A DNA stretch of 64,000 bases, taken from positions 248,001-312,000 of the forward strand of contig NZ_RHLN01000001.1 of the NCBI RefSeq assembly GCF_004121075.1, given 5' to 3'. The translations under genes and the position numbers were made by a program. Below, piece after piece: positions 25,956 through 33,699 of the stretch (its first letter is position 1; each line of letters begins with the position of its first letter). Under the pieces are notes generated by a model. It was not told where the DNA came from and did no database searches. It was given only the letters and a program-made list of their open reading frames with translations. The DNA comes from Lutibacter sp. HS1-25. GTDB lineage: Bacteria > Bacteroidota > Bacteroidia > Flavobacteriales > Flavobacteriaceae.

Positions 25956-27053
25956 TTAGATATGTGCTGGCTTATAACCAAGCGTTTTTAATTGGTTAAA
26001 ATGTTCAATAATTGCTTTTGTCATTGTCTTATATTCGTTGTAAGGCAATTCAAATTCTTTGGCAGTTTCTTTCACTATTTTTGCTATTTTTCCATAGTGA
26101 ATATGAGAAATATGAGGAAAAATATGATGCTCAACCTGGTGATTTAAACCACCTGTATAATACGAAACAAATTTATTTGTAGGTGCAAAATTAGATGTTG
26201 TATACAATTGATGTATGGCCCAAGTATGCTCTAAATTTCCTTCTTTATCAGGCAAAGGCATAGCTGTTTTTGGTACTACGTGTGCTAGTTGAAAAACGAC
26301 ACTTAAAATCATACCAGCTGTATAATGCATCACAAAAAAGCCAATCAATACTTTCCACCAGGCAATGTCTAAAACCAAAATTGGCAAAACAATCCAAAGT
26401 AAATAATAAGCAATTTTAGTAATTACTAAAGTTGTCCATTGTGTTGCTGGATTTGGAAATTCGCCATATGATAATTTGCGTTTTAAGTACCTATATGATT
26501 GTTTAAAATCGGTAGTTATTGCCCAGTTTATGGTTAACAATCCATATAAAAATATAGAATAGTATTTTTGAAAGTGGTGAATTGGTAACCATTTTGAATG
26601 TTTTGAAAAACGGATAATTCTACCTGCATCAATATCTTCATCATAACCTTGTATATTGGTAAAAGTATGGTGTAAAACATTGTGCTGAACTTTCCAGTTA
26701 TATACGTTTCCTGCTAAAATATAAATACTGCTTCCCATTAATTTATTTACCCATTTTTTGCTCGAAAAAGAATCATGATTGCTGTCGTGCATCACATTCA
26801 TTCCAACGCCAGCCATACCAACTCCGCTTATTACCGCCAATAAAAGTAACATCCATTGTGACATTGAAACGGTTAAAATTAAAATTACAGGAATTAAGAA
26901 AATGCTAAACATAATAATGGCCTTACTGTATAATTTCCAATTACCAGTTCGCTTGATCTTATTTTCTTTAAAATAAGTATTTACTCTTTTGTTTAGAGTT
27001 CTAAAAAATTTCGCTTTATCGGTTTTCGAAAAGCTTATTGTGTTGTTTGTCAT
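25956..27053 (-). CDS. Membrane fatty acid desaturase (acyl-lipid/acyl-CoA type)
   Basis: Di-iron membrane enzyme that introduces a cis double bond into fatty acyl chains. It has 365 residues with four or more hydrophobic segments. All three histidine boxes are present: HDSNH at 89-93, HNVLHH at 124-129, and QVEHH at 306-310. Gln in place of the first His of box three is a feature of front-end (delta-5/delta-6 type) desaturases and relatives. There is no N-terminal cytochrome b5 domain, so electrons must come from a separate carrier. Regiospecificity is unknown. Minus-strand TAATTTTG at 27087-27094 is a possible -7 element 33 bases upstream of the start. Confidence 0.92.
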   Translation of the reverse strand: MTNNTISFSKTDKAKFFRTLNKRVNTYFKENKIKRTGNWKLYSKAIIMFSIFLIPVILILTVSMSQWMLLLLAVISGVGMAGVGMNVMHDSNHDSFSSKKWVNKLMGSSIYILAGNVYNWKVQHNVLHHTFTNIQGYDEDIDAGRIIRFSKHSKWLPIHHFQKYYSIFLYGLLTINWAITTDFKQSYRYLKRKLSYGEFPNPATQWTTLVITKIAYYLLWIVLPILVLDIAWWKVLIGFFVMHYTAGMILSVVFQLAHVVPKTAMPLPDKEGNLEHTWAIHQLYTTSNFAPTNKFVSYYTGGLNHQVEHHIFPHISHIHYGKIAKIVKETAKEFELPYNEYKTMTKAIIEHFNQLKTLGYKPAHI

Positions 27054-27150
27054 ACTGAAAATGATCTATTTAAATAAATCACAGGTCAAAATTAAGTCAA
27101 TTTTATGATGTGGCGATATATTTAAGATAAATATAACATTTTTTAAAAAG

Positions 27151-27182
27151 TTGTTAATTTAATTTTTTAAAGATTATTTTTG
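27151..27182 (+). promoter_or_regulatory. rsmG promoter
   Basis: TTG at 27151-27153, a 21-base spacer, then TATTTTTG at 27175-27182; the start ATG is 19 bases downstream. Confidence 0.65.
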
Positions 27183-27201
27183 CGCTTAGAAGTTTAAAAC
27201 T

Positions 27202-27828
27202 ATGGATATTATCTTAAAACATTTTCCTGATTTAACGGAAATTCAAATTGAACAATTTTCAAAATTAGGTGAATTATATGCCTTTTGGAATGCGCAAATA
27301 AATGTAATTTCTAGAAAAGATATTGACGATTTATATACGCGTCATGTGCTTCATTCTTTAGGAATTGCAAAAGTTCAGCAGTTTAAACCGGGATCAAAAG
27401 TTTTGGATATTGGAACAGGTGGAGGTTTTCCTGGAATTCCGTTGGCAATATTATTTCCTGAAACGCATTTTTATTTGGTTGATTCTATTGGAAAAAAAAT
27501 AAAAGTGGTTAATGAAGTTGTTACGGCGCTTGAGCTTAAAAATGTTAAAGCTGAAGTTAAGCGTGCTGAAATTGTAAAAGAAGAATTTGATTTTATTGTG
27601 AGTCGTGCAGTTACTAAAATGGAAGATTTTGTAAAATGGACCAGAGGTAAAATTGCTAAAAAGCAACAACACGATTTAAAAAATGGTATTTTGTATTTAA
27701 AAGGAGGGGATTTGACTGAAGAATTGGCAAGTTTTCCTAATGCAACTTTATATAATTTAACTGATTATTTTAAAGATGCGTTTTTTGAAACCAAAAAAGT
27801 AGTGCATATTCCTTTAAAAAAAAGATAA
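27202..27828 (+). CDS. rsmG: 16S rRNA (guanine527-N7)-methyltransferase
   Basis: Methylates N7 of G527 in the decoding region of 16S rRNA using S-adenosylmethionine. It has 208 residues, the usual length. N-terminal FSKLGELYAFWNAQINVISRK, then RHVLHSLGIAK and the SAM-binding motif VLDIGTGGGFPGIPLAIL (near 67). Next comes YLVDSIGKKIKVVNEV, then the conserved DFIVSRAVTKMEDFVKW. All are diagnostic of GidB/RsmG. It has its own promoter; a small Cys-rich gene follows 63 bases later. Confidence 0.96.
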   Translation: MDIILKHFPDLTEIQIEQFSKLGELYAFWNAQINVISRKDIDDLYTRHVLHSLGIAKVQQFKPGSKVLDIGTGGGFPGIPLAILFPETHFYLVDSIGKKIKVVNEVVTALELKNVKAEVKRAEIVKEEFDFIVSRAVTKMEDFVKWTRGKIAKKQQHDLKNGILYLKGGDLTEELASFPNATLYNLTDYFKDAFFETKKVVHIPLKKR

Positions 27829-27891
27829 TATAGCATATTTTTAATCTAATATAAAAAGGTAAATTAGTCTTTTAATTTAAAACATATTATT

Positions 27892-28071
27892 ATGAGTGAC
27901 GTAAAAGAATGTTTGGTGTGTAAAAAATCATCAGCAGAAATCCCAGTAACAAAATTTTATTACCAAGAAAGTGAATTTTATATTTGTCCGCTTCATATGC
28001 CAACTATTATCCATAAACCACAAGAGTTGGTTGGATTAATTGATGGTGCTGATAAATTTGAAGGAGCTTAA
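27892..28071 (+). CDS. Small putative zinc-binding protein (59 aa)
   Basis: Short ORF with an intact ATG and TAA ending just before a strong terminator. The protein starts MSDVKECLVCKKSSAEIPVT and has Cys 7, Cys 10, Cys 32 and His 35 (CLVC, then YICPLHMP), a CxxC...CxxH set suited to one zinc ion. The middle reads KFYYQESEFYICP, like small zinc-ribbon or rubredoxin-like knuckles. The C-terminus is acidic with GLIDGADKFEGA. The upstream A-rich region could serve as a weak translation signal. I do not recognise a named family; its presence between rsmG and the terminator suggests a real, possibly cotranscribed, gene. Confidence 0.75.
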   Translation: MSDVKECLVCKKSSAEIPVTKFYYQESEFYICPLHMPTIIHKPQELVGLIDGADKFEGA

Positions 28072-28089
28072 TATTAAAATCTACAGCAT

Positions 28090-28118
28090 AAAAAAAGCGC
28101 CTTTTGGCGCTTTTTTTA
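28090..28118. terminator. Bidirectional terminator between the 59-aa gene and pruA
   Basis: AAAAAAGCGCC / GGCGCTTTTTT stem with a TTTT loop and A/T runs on both flanks. Confidence 0.92.
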
Positions 28119-28129
28119 TAAAAATAACA

Positions 28130-29851
28130 TTAGTGTTTTTTAAATTTACTTTGTAAATCTTTACCAAATTCTTTTAATTTTTCTACGGCATTTTCAACTT
28201 CTTTTTCAACAGTTTCTAAAGTACTTTCTTGTAAAAACGGATATCTATAATCGGTTGGAGTTACAAAAGTTTCTTTAATGGTACGGTTGCTTACCCAACG
28301 CAATAAATTCCAAACAGATCCTGCTTTGTCATTTGTTCCAGATCCTCTGGCACCTCCAAAAGGTTGTTGTCCAACAACAGCTCCTGTTGGTTTGTCGTTA
28401 ATGTAAAAGTTTCCAGCTGCATTTTCTAATTTGTTAGTTGCAATGTCTATTACATAGCGATCTCCACTAAAAATGGCACCTGTTAGTGCAAATTCGCTGG
28501 TATTGTCTACAACGTCTAGTATTTCTTCCCATTTTTCATCTTCATAAACATAAATGGTGATAATAGGACCAAACAATTCTGTACACATAGTTTTGTAATG
28601 TGGGTTTGTAGTTACAATAATTGTTGGCTCTATAAAATAACCAATGCTATCATCGTAATTTCCACCTGCAATAATTTCAGCATCGGCATCAGTTTTTGCT
28701 TCTTCAATATAACTTGATAATTTTTTGAAAGCTCTATTGTCAATTACAGCATTTATAAAATTTGTAGGATCTTCAGGTGTTCCCATTTTAAATGAAGCCA
28801 TATCTTTTAAAACGGAAGTCTTAATAGCAGGCCACAAACTTTTTGGTAAATAAGCACGTGAAGCAGCAGAACATTTTTGACCTTGATATTCAAAAGCGCC
28901 TCTTGAAATGGCTGTTGCAACTTCTTGTGGATTTGCCGATGAATGTGCCCAAATAAAATCTTTTCCTCCTGTTTCTCCAACAATTCTTGGATACGATTTG
29001 TATTTACCTACATTTTTACCAATGGTTTCCCAAAAACTATTAAATACAGGTGTTGACCCTGTAAAGTGAACTCCAGAAAAATCTTTGCTATCTAGTAAAA
29101 CATCAGTAATCATAGCCGAATTTCCAGTAACCATATTGATAACACCATCAGGCAAACCAGCAGCTTTAAACAATTCCATAATTACTTGTGCTGAGTATAC
29201 TTGTGAACTGGCAGGTTTCCAAATTACCACATTACCCATTAAAGCGGGTGCTGAAGGTAAATTTCCGGCAATAGCAGTAAAGTTAAAAGGTGTAATGGCA
29301 TATATAAATCCTTCAAGCGGACGATATTCCATACGGTTCCAAATACCTGGTGCAGATTGTGGTTGGTTGGTGTAAATCTCTGTCATAAATGCTACGTTGA
29401 AACGTAAAAAATCAATCAATTCACAGGCCGAATCAATTTCGGCTTGGTAAACGTTTTTAGATTGTGCAATCATTGTTGCAGCATTCATTTTATAACGGAA
29501 AGGTCCCGATAATAAATCGGCAGCTTTTAAAAAAATTGCAGCTCGGTGTTCCCAGCTTGTTGCAGCCCATTTTACACGTGCTTCAGCAGCTTTTTTTATT
29601 GCCAATTCTATATGTTCTTTTTCGGCAGTATGGTATTGTCCAACACAATGTTGATGGTCGTGTGGCGGATGAATATCAACCGTATTTCCTGTTCTAAATT
29701 CTTTTCCACCTATATAAAAAGGAATGTCAACTTTTTGGTTGTACATTTTTTTATAAGTTTCTAATAAAGCGCTACGTTGTGGAGTGCCTGGAGCGTATGA
29801 ATTAATAGGTTCGTTTACTGCTTTTGGTACTTTGTAAAATCCTGAAGCCAT
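28130..29851 (-). CDS. pruA: L-glutamate gamma-semialdehyde (1-pyrroline-5-carboxylate) dehydrogenase
   Basis: Second step of proline catabolism: oxidises glutamate semialdehyde to glutamate with NAD+. It has 573 residues. The aldehyde dehydrogenase fold shows ITPFNFTAIAGNLPSAPALM and WKPASSQ (near 186-217), HFTGSTPVF (near 262), the general-base motif VGETGGKD with Glu 293, and the nucleophile motif YQGQKCSAASR with Cys 327. The N-terminus (FYKVPKAVNEPINSYAPGTP) is typical of the monofunctional P5CDH group. The C-terminus has a charged helical tail of about 35 residues (LETVEKEVENAVEKLKEFGK) beyond the usual end. No putA/proline dehydrogenase is adjacent. Confidence 0.95.
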   Translation of the reverse strand: MASGFYKVPKAVNEPINSYAPGTPQRSALLETYKKMYNQKVDIPFYIGGKEFRTGNTVDIHPPHDHQHCVGQYHTAEKEHIELAIKKAAEARVKWAATSWEHRAAIFLKAADLLSGPFRYKMNAATMIAQSKNVYQAEIDSACELIDFLRFNVAFMTEIYTNQPQSAPGIWNRMEYRPLEGFIYAITPFNFTAIAGNLPSAPALMGNVVIWKPASSQVYSAQVIMELFKAAGLPDGVINMVTGNSAMITDVLLDSKDFSGVHFTGSTPVFNSFWETIGKNVGKYKSYPRIVGETGGKDFIWAHSSANPQEVATAISRGAFEYQGQKCSAASRAYLPKSLWPAIKTSVLKDMASFKMGTPEDPTNFINAVIDNRAFKKLSSYIEEAKTDADAEIIAGGNYDDSIGYFIEPTIIVTTNPHYKTMCTELFGPIITIYVYEDEKWEEILDVVDNTSEFALTGAIFSGDRYVIDIATNKLENAAGNFYINDKPTGAVVGQQPFGGARGSGTNDKAGSVWNLLRWVSNRTIKETFVTPTDYRYPFLQESTLETVEKEVENAVEKLKEFGKDLQSKFKKH

Positions 29852-29958
29852 AGTGTTTATTTTTTAAGGTTTTTAATATAAATTTGTAATGCAAAATTAC
29901 AAAAAGCGTTTTATTTTTTTAGCTTCAAACTAATACTCAATAAACCAATTTCGATAAC

Positions 29959-30717
29959 ATGTGTACCGTTACTTTCCTTCCATTACCTAATAACAACTTT
30001 ATTTTGACTTCTAATAGAGATGAACAAAAAGAACGTGAGACAATTCAACCTAAAAAATATGTTGAAGATGGTGTTGAAATGATTTTTCCGAAGGATAAAA
30101 TTGCAGGTGGAACTTGGATTGGAACTAGTTCGAAAAACAGATTGGTTTGTTTGTTAAATGGTGCTTTTAAAAAACATGTTAAAAAAGAGAATTATTTAAA
30201 AAGTAGGGGAGTGCTTGTTAAAGAAATAATGAAAACTGAAAACCTGCTAAAACATGTTGAAAAATTAGATTTAAACAAGGTTGAACCTTTTACAATGGTA
30301 ATTGTAGATTGGAATGAGGGTTTAAACTTGTACCAATTGGTTTGGGATGAAAATGAAAAGCATTTTTCAAAGCTAAAAAATGAACCTAAAATTTGGTCTT
30401 CTTCAACTTTGTATTCAGATGAAATGAAGACAATTAGACAACAATGGTTTCAACAATGGCTTGCTGAAAATAAATTTTCTTCTGAAGGTATTTTAGCGTT
30501 TCATCATTCAGAAATAGGAGATAAAGAACAAGCTGTTTTTATGAAGCGATCTTATGTTGAAACAGTAAGTATTACTTCAGTAAAAAAAGAAAACAATACC
30601 ATTGAAATGTTGTATGAAGATATAGTGAATTTAAGTAAAGTAGCACTGGTTAATCAACTTGAAACAAACGAAATTGCAGCTACTATTACAAAACCTACAA
30701 CTGCCAAAAGCAGGTAA
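29959..30717 (+). CDS. NRDE family protein (TANGO2-like)
   Basis: 252 residues beginning MCTVTFLPLPNNNFILTSNR and DEQKER, the N-terminal Cys 2 and NRDE signature of the TANGO2/NRDE family. Further blocks: FPKDKIAGGTWIGTSSKNRL, CLLNGAF and FTMVIVDWNEG. The family has an Ntn-hydrolase-like appearance with Cys 2 as possible nucleophile, and TANGO2 relatives have been linked to heme handling and metabolism; function here is unproven. Its last 64 bases overlap the end of the convergent DUF3667 gene. Confidence 0.88.
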   Translation: MCTVTFLPLPNNNFILTSNRDEQKERETIQPKKYVEDGVEMIFPKDKIAGGTWIGTSSKNRLVCLLNGAFKKHVKKENYLKSRGVLVKEIMKTENLLKHVEKLDLNKVEPFTMVIVDWNEGLNLYQLVWDENEKHFSKLKNEPKIWSSSTLYSDEMKTIRQQWFQQWLAENKFSSEGILAFHHSEIGDKEQAVFMKRSYVETVSITSVKKENNTIEMLYEDIVNLSKVALVNQLETNEIAATITKPTTAKSR

Positions 30718-31805
30718 AAGTTAGTCATAATTATAAATTTTACCATTGTTTTAATTCGGCTTTGTTTGTAAAAATTACGCAATGCTTTGTATAAATAAAA
30801 CAAAAATAGCAGGATAAATACCCAAGCGGTATTTTGCATATTAAAAGCAAAATCTAGTAAATAAAAAATCAATAGTATTAGAAAAAACACGGTTTGTGTA
30901 TTAAAAACAAAAACCAAATGTTCCATATATGTAAAGTTTTGTAGTATATATAGTAGCATTAAAAAAAATGTAAAAATTGGCAAAAACACAAATAGTGAAA
31001 TTGAGATATATGAAAAAACTTTGTTTATATATGCTTTGCCTCCGTCAGATTTAGATTTTTCCCAATTTTTTAATGCGTTTATTGTTTGTTGGTAATAAAA
31101 TTGATTCCAAAAAGTATTTTTGTAACCCAAACTATCCAATGCTTGTTTTGCTGTTAATGTTGGATTTTGGGTATGGTAATTTTGAAAATCATTTATTTTT
31201 CCAAAAAAGTTAACTTTTGTGGTGGTATCTGTTTTGATATTGTAAACATATTTATGGGTAGTATCTTTTTTTACAAGTTGAACAATGTTGTCAAAATTTG
31301 TAACAATATTTTCATTTATAGAATCTTTTGGATATTTATGCAATGCTTCTTTTTTTGCTTTTGCAATAATTGAATCTATAGGTTGTTGATTTGCTTGTGC
31401 AATTGAATCCAATTTTTTTTCATTCATTATTTCACCTAAAAGAGAATTGTTTGAATCTATTTTGTTTGAAATTCCCAATACCAGAAAGAAAATAATAGAC
31501 ACATTTAAATACAGTTGAAACGGATTTACAAACCGCGCCCTTTTGCCTTCAATATAATCTTTTGAAACTTTACCAGGTTTAGATAATAAGGGTATAAAAG
31601 TGGCCCAAAACCTTGAGTCGTAAGATAAAAATCCTGAAAAAAGATTGTTGATAAATATGCTAAAATATAATTTTTTGGAGCAATTTTTTTGACCGCAATA
31701 CGAACAAAATTTTTCATGACCACAAAATGGTTGTCCACAATTTAAACAGGCTTCATTTTCAATTTTTATTTTTTTATGCTTGAAAAGATGAAGACCGAAT
31801 TTCAT
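30654..31805 (-). CDS. DUF3667 family membrane protein with N-terminal zinc ribbon
   Basis: 383 residues. Residues 20-45 hold a double-knuckle zinc ribbon: CLNCGQPFCGHEKFCSYCGQ. A conserved FSGFLSYDSRFWATFIPLLS and KPGKVSKDYIEGKRARFVNP block follows, then a transmembrane helix (FQLYLNVSIIFFLVLGI), a soluble loop (about 120-250) and a cluster of four to five C-terminal helices. The zinc ribbon plus KPGK-x(5)-Y-I-x-GKRAR pattern is DUF3667. It starts 2 bases after the apaG stop, so the two form an operon. Its 3' end overlaps the NRDE gene by 64 bases on the other strand. Confidence 0.87.
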   Translation of the reverse strand: MKFGLHLFKHKKIKIENEACLNCGQPFCGHEKFCSYCGQKNCSKKLYFSIFINNLFSGFLSYDSRFWATFIPLLSKPGKVSKDYIEGKRARFVNPFQLYLNVSIIFFLVLGISNKIDSNNSLLGEIMNEKKLDSIAQANQQPIDSIIAKAKKEALHKYPKDSINENIVTNFDNIVQLVKKDTTHKYVYNIKTDTTTKVNFFGKINDFQNYHTQNPTLTAKQALDSLGYKNTFWNQFYYQQTINALKNWEKSKSDGGKAYINKVFSYISISLFVFLPIFTFFLMLLYILQNFTYMEHLVFVFNTQTVFFLILLIFYLLDFAFNMQNTAWVFILLFLFYLYKALRNFYKQSRIKTMVKFIIMTNFYLLLAVVGFVIVAAISFVSS

Positions 31806-31807
31806 GG

Positions 31808-32194
31808 CTAATTGCTCATATTTGTAACCATCAATTGAAAAGTAGGAATATAAACTTTGAACGATTTTGTGGTTGCCAGGGTTACCATATTATAATGGCC
31901 GTTCATAGCACCAATTGGCGACGATAAAAAGCAGTTAGACTGGTAAGTGTACTTTTCAGAAGGATTTAAGATGGGTTTTTTGCCGATAACACCAGAACCT
32001 TCAACAATTTCGGTTTTATTTAGTGAATCGTATATTTTCCAGAAACGTTCTAGCAACTGAACAGTTTCATTGCTTTGATTTTCAATAGTAACTTGGTAAC
32101 TAAAGGCATAATATAGCCTGTGATTTCGATAAGTAGTGCCTTCGAAATTAGAGGATACGGATATTTTAATTCCATTGGTTACTTGCTGTACCAT
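31808..32194 (-). CDS. apaG: ApaG/DUF525 domain protein
   Basis: 128-residue single-domain beta-sandwich protein. Diagnostic blocks: YYAFSYQVTIENQSNETVQL, LLERFWKIYDS, and GVIGKKPILNPSEKYTYQS followed by CFLSSPIGAMNGHY, matching ApaG's R-x-W-x-I-x-D, G-V-V-G-x-x-P and G-x-M-x-G-x-Y signatures. ApaG is linked with Co2+/Mg2+ homeostasis by genetics, mechanism unclear. Minus-strand TATCTTTG at 32220-32227 is an exact -7 element 25 bases upstream, so apaG-DUF3667 has its own promoter, separate from the plug gene. Confidence 0.94.
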   Translation of the reverse strand: MVQQVTNGIKISVSSNFEGTTYRNHRLYYAFSYQVTIENQSNETVQLLERFWKIYDSLNKTEIVEGSGVIGKKPILNPSEKYTYQSNCFLSSPIGAMNGHYNMVTLATTKSFKVYIPTFQLMVTNMSN

Positions 32195-32219
32195 AACAAC
32201 TAAATTCTTTGTTCAATTT

Positions 32220-32227
32220 CAAAGATA
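32220..32227 (-). promoter_or_regulatory. apaG promoter -7 element
   Basis: Minus-strand TATCTTTG, exact TAnnTTTG, 25 bases before the apaG ATG; no clear -33 TTG. Confidence 0.5.
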
Positions 32228-32248
32228 CTAAATTTTTGTAAATTAATT

Positions 32249-33493
32249 TTAGTTTGAAGAGATTTTAGATGCCAACATGCCAACTCCAACTGCCCTTGTG
32301 TATCTTGCTCCAAACGGTTTGTAATACACAATAATGGTATAGTCGTTCTCAGTTTGGTAGTGAGAGCCATCAATATCGTGAAAACTGATATTGCCTTGTA
32401 AATCTTTGGTGGCAAATTGATAATTGTAAAAACCTTGTTTCATTAAAATAGTCGCTTCATACAAATTGGTATCTTGGTTGTATTGCATTTTATTTAAATC
32501 GTTTAAAGCCCAATTGTTGTAGTTTCCGCTTACAAAAATTTCTTTACCTCTAAGATCTTCAAGACAGTCGAGAGAAAAGTGTACCCAGCTATAATCTGCT
32601 TCAACATTGTTGTATTCGCCGTTTAAAGTTCTAATAACAAAATTGCCGTTAATATCGGGGTTTAAAGTATACGGTTTTCCAATTTGTTCTTCATTTGTAT
32701 ATAAATAAGTATGGTAAATATCAGAGCCAAGTTCAATTCTTCCAATGTCTTTGGTGCCAGATCTAAGGTCTTTTGTGTCAAATCCCCAAAATTCATTTCC
32801 ACCCCAATAAGTAGTTTCTTTGTCGTACAAATAAAGCAATTGATTGCCTCTAATAAATTGAGGTTTTAAACCACTTATTGCCGTTTGCCAATTGTTATTT
32901 TGAAGTAAAACGGGCATTATTTCTTCGCTAGGATTGTTAATGGTTAAACTATTGTTGTTAATGGTAAATTGAACAGTTTGTTGCTTGTCTATGTTTGCAA
33001 TATCTCTACTTTGACGCATTGTAACTGCAACTGTTGTATTGGTTTCGTAAATAATAAAACGGCGTTTTAACACCACCTGACCGTTGTCATTTAAAATTGA
33101 AACTGTGTAATTGCCTGAAATTTTAAATTTGGTATCTCTATTTGGAAGTGTTACCTGATAATTTGTGTAAGGCAAATAAGTGTTGAATGAATTTTGAAAA
33201 GTTCTTATTTTTTCTTCGGCAAAACCATTGATATATTCAATAGTTGATAAATTTGAAGGAGACCAATTTGCATTGCAATGTTCAATTTTATAATAAAAGT
33301 TGCTTTCATCAGCATTTAAATCATCAAAAATAAGAATCAATTCTTCACCTTGTCTTAAAATTGGTACATATGAATTGGTGGTATTTGCTTTAAAAATAAC
33401 CGATTTAATGTTTTCGGCATCTTCAAAATTAGACTGCGAATAGCCAAATTGACTAACAAATAAAAAAAGTATGAGGGTAAATAAATATTTCAA
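32249..33493 (-). CDS. Type IX secretion system plug protein (DUF5103)
   Basis: Predicted T9SS Plug protein, which in Flavobacterium johnsoniae blocks the periplasmic mouth of the SprA translocon. From the TTG at 33493 it has 414 residues and a perfect signal peptide (MKYLFTLILFLFVSQFGYSQ). A longer form from TTG at 33529 adds 12 residues but starts inside a -7-like ATTTTTG stretch, so I prefer the shorter one. DUF5103 features: ILIFDDLNADESNFYYKIEH followed by CNANWSPSNLSTIEYINGF, a RDTKFKISGNYTVSI block, a middle domain with GGNEFWGFDTKDLRSG, and a C-terminal carbohydrate-binding-like sandwich with FVSGNYNNWALNDLNKMQYN. Both candidate starts are non-ATG. Confidence 0.87.
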   Translation of the reverse strand: MKYLFTLILFLFVSQFGYSQSNFEDAENIKSVIFKANTTNSYVPILRQGEELILIFDDLNADESNFYYKIEHCNANWSPSNLSTIEYINGFAEEKIRTFQNSFNTYLPYTNYQVTLPNRDTKFKISGNYTVSILNDNGQVVLKRRFIIYETNTTVAVTMRQSRDIANIDKQQTVQFTINNNSLTINNPSEEIMPVLLQNNNWQTAISGLKPQFIRGNQLLYLYDKETTYWGGNEFWGFDTKDLRSGTKDIGRIELGSDIYHTYLYTNEEQIGKPYTLNPDINGNFVIRTLNGEYNNVEADYSWVHFSLDCLEDLRGKEIFVSGNYNNWALNDLNKMQYNQDTNLYEATILMKQGFYNYQFATKDLQGNISFHDIDGSHYQTENDYTIIVYYKPFGARYTRAVGVGMLASKISSN

Positions 33494-33655
33494 AATAGTT
33501 AAAAATAAATAATTGTATGTGCTTTTCAAAAATTATACCAAAACAAAAATCGTATATTTTAGTAAGGATAGCTACTAAAGTAATCTAAAATTTATTGAAT
33601 TATTTCGTTTTAGTAAAAAAATGACAAAAACTATCAAACTAAATTTGAAATTTGT

Positions 33656-33663
33656 TATTTTTG
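33656..33663 (+). promoter_or_regulatory. nqr operon promoter -7 element
   Basis: TATTTTTG, exact TAnnTTTG, 36 bases before the nqrA ATG and inside the longer in-frame extension, which argues for the shorter nqrA start. Confidence 0.5.
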
Positions 33664-33699
33664 CTTCGTTTTTATGGACTAAAAAATAAACTAAAATAT

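Noticed and set aside
32200-32415. 71-residue minus-strand ORF between plug and apaG
   Set aside because: Overlaps the plug C-terminus in another frame and covers the apaG promoter; no conserved sequence.
33652-33699. 16-residue N-terminal extension of NqrA
   Set aside because: It overlaps the TATTTTTG element and has no resemblance to NqrA, which begins at IQIKKGLDI.
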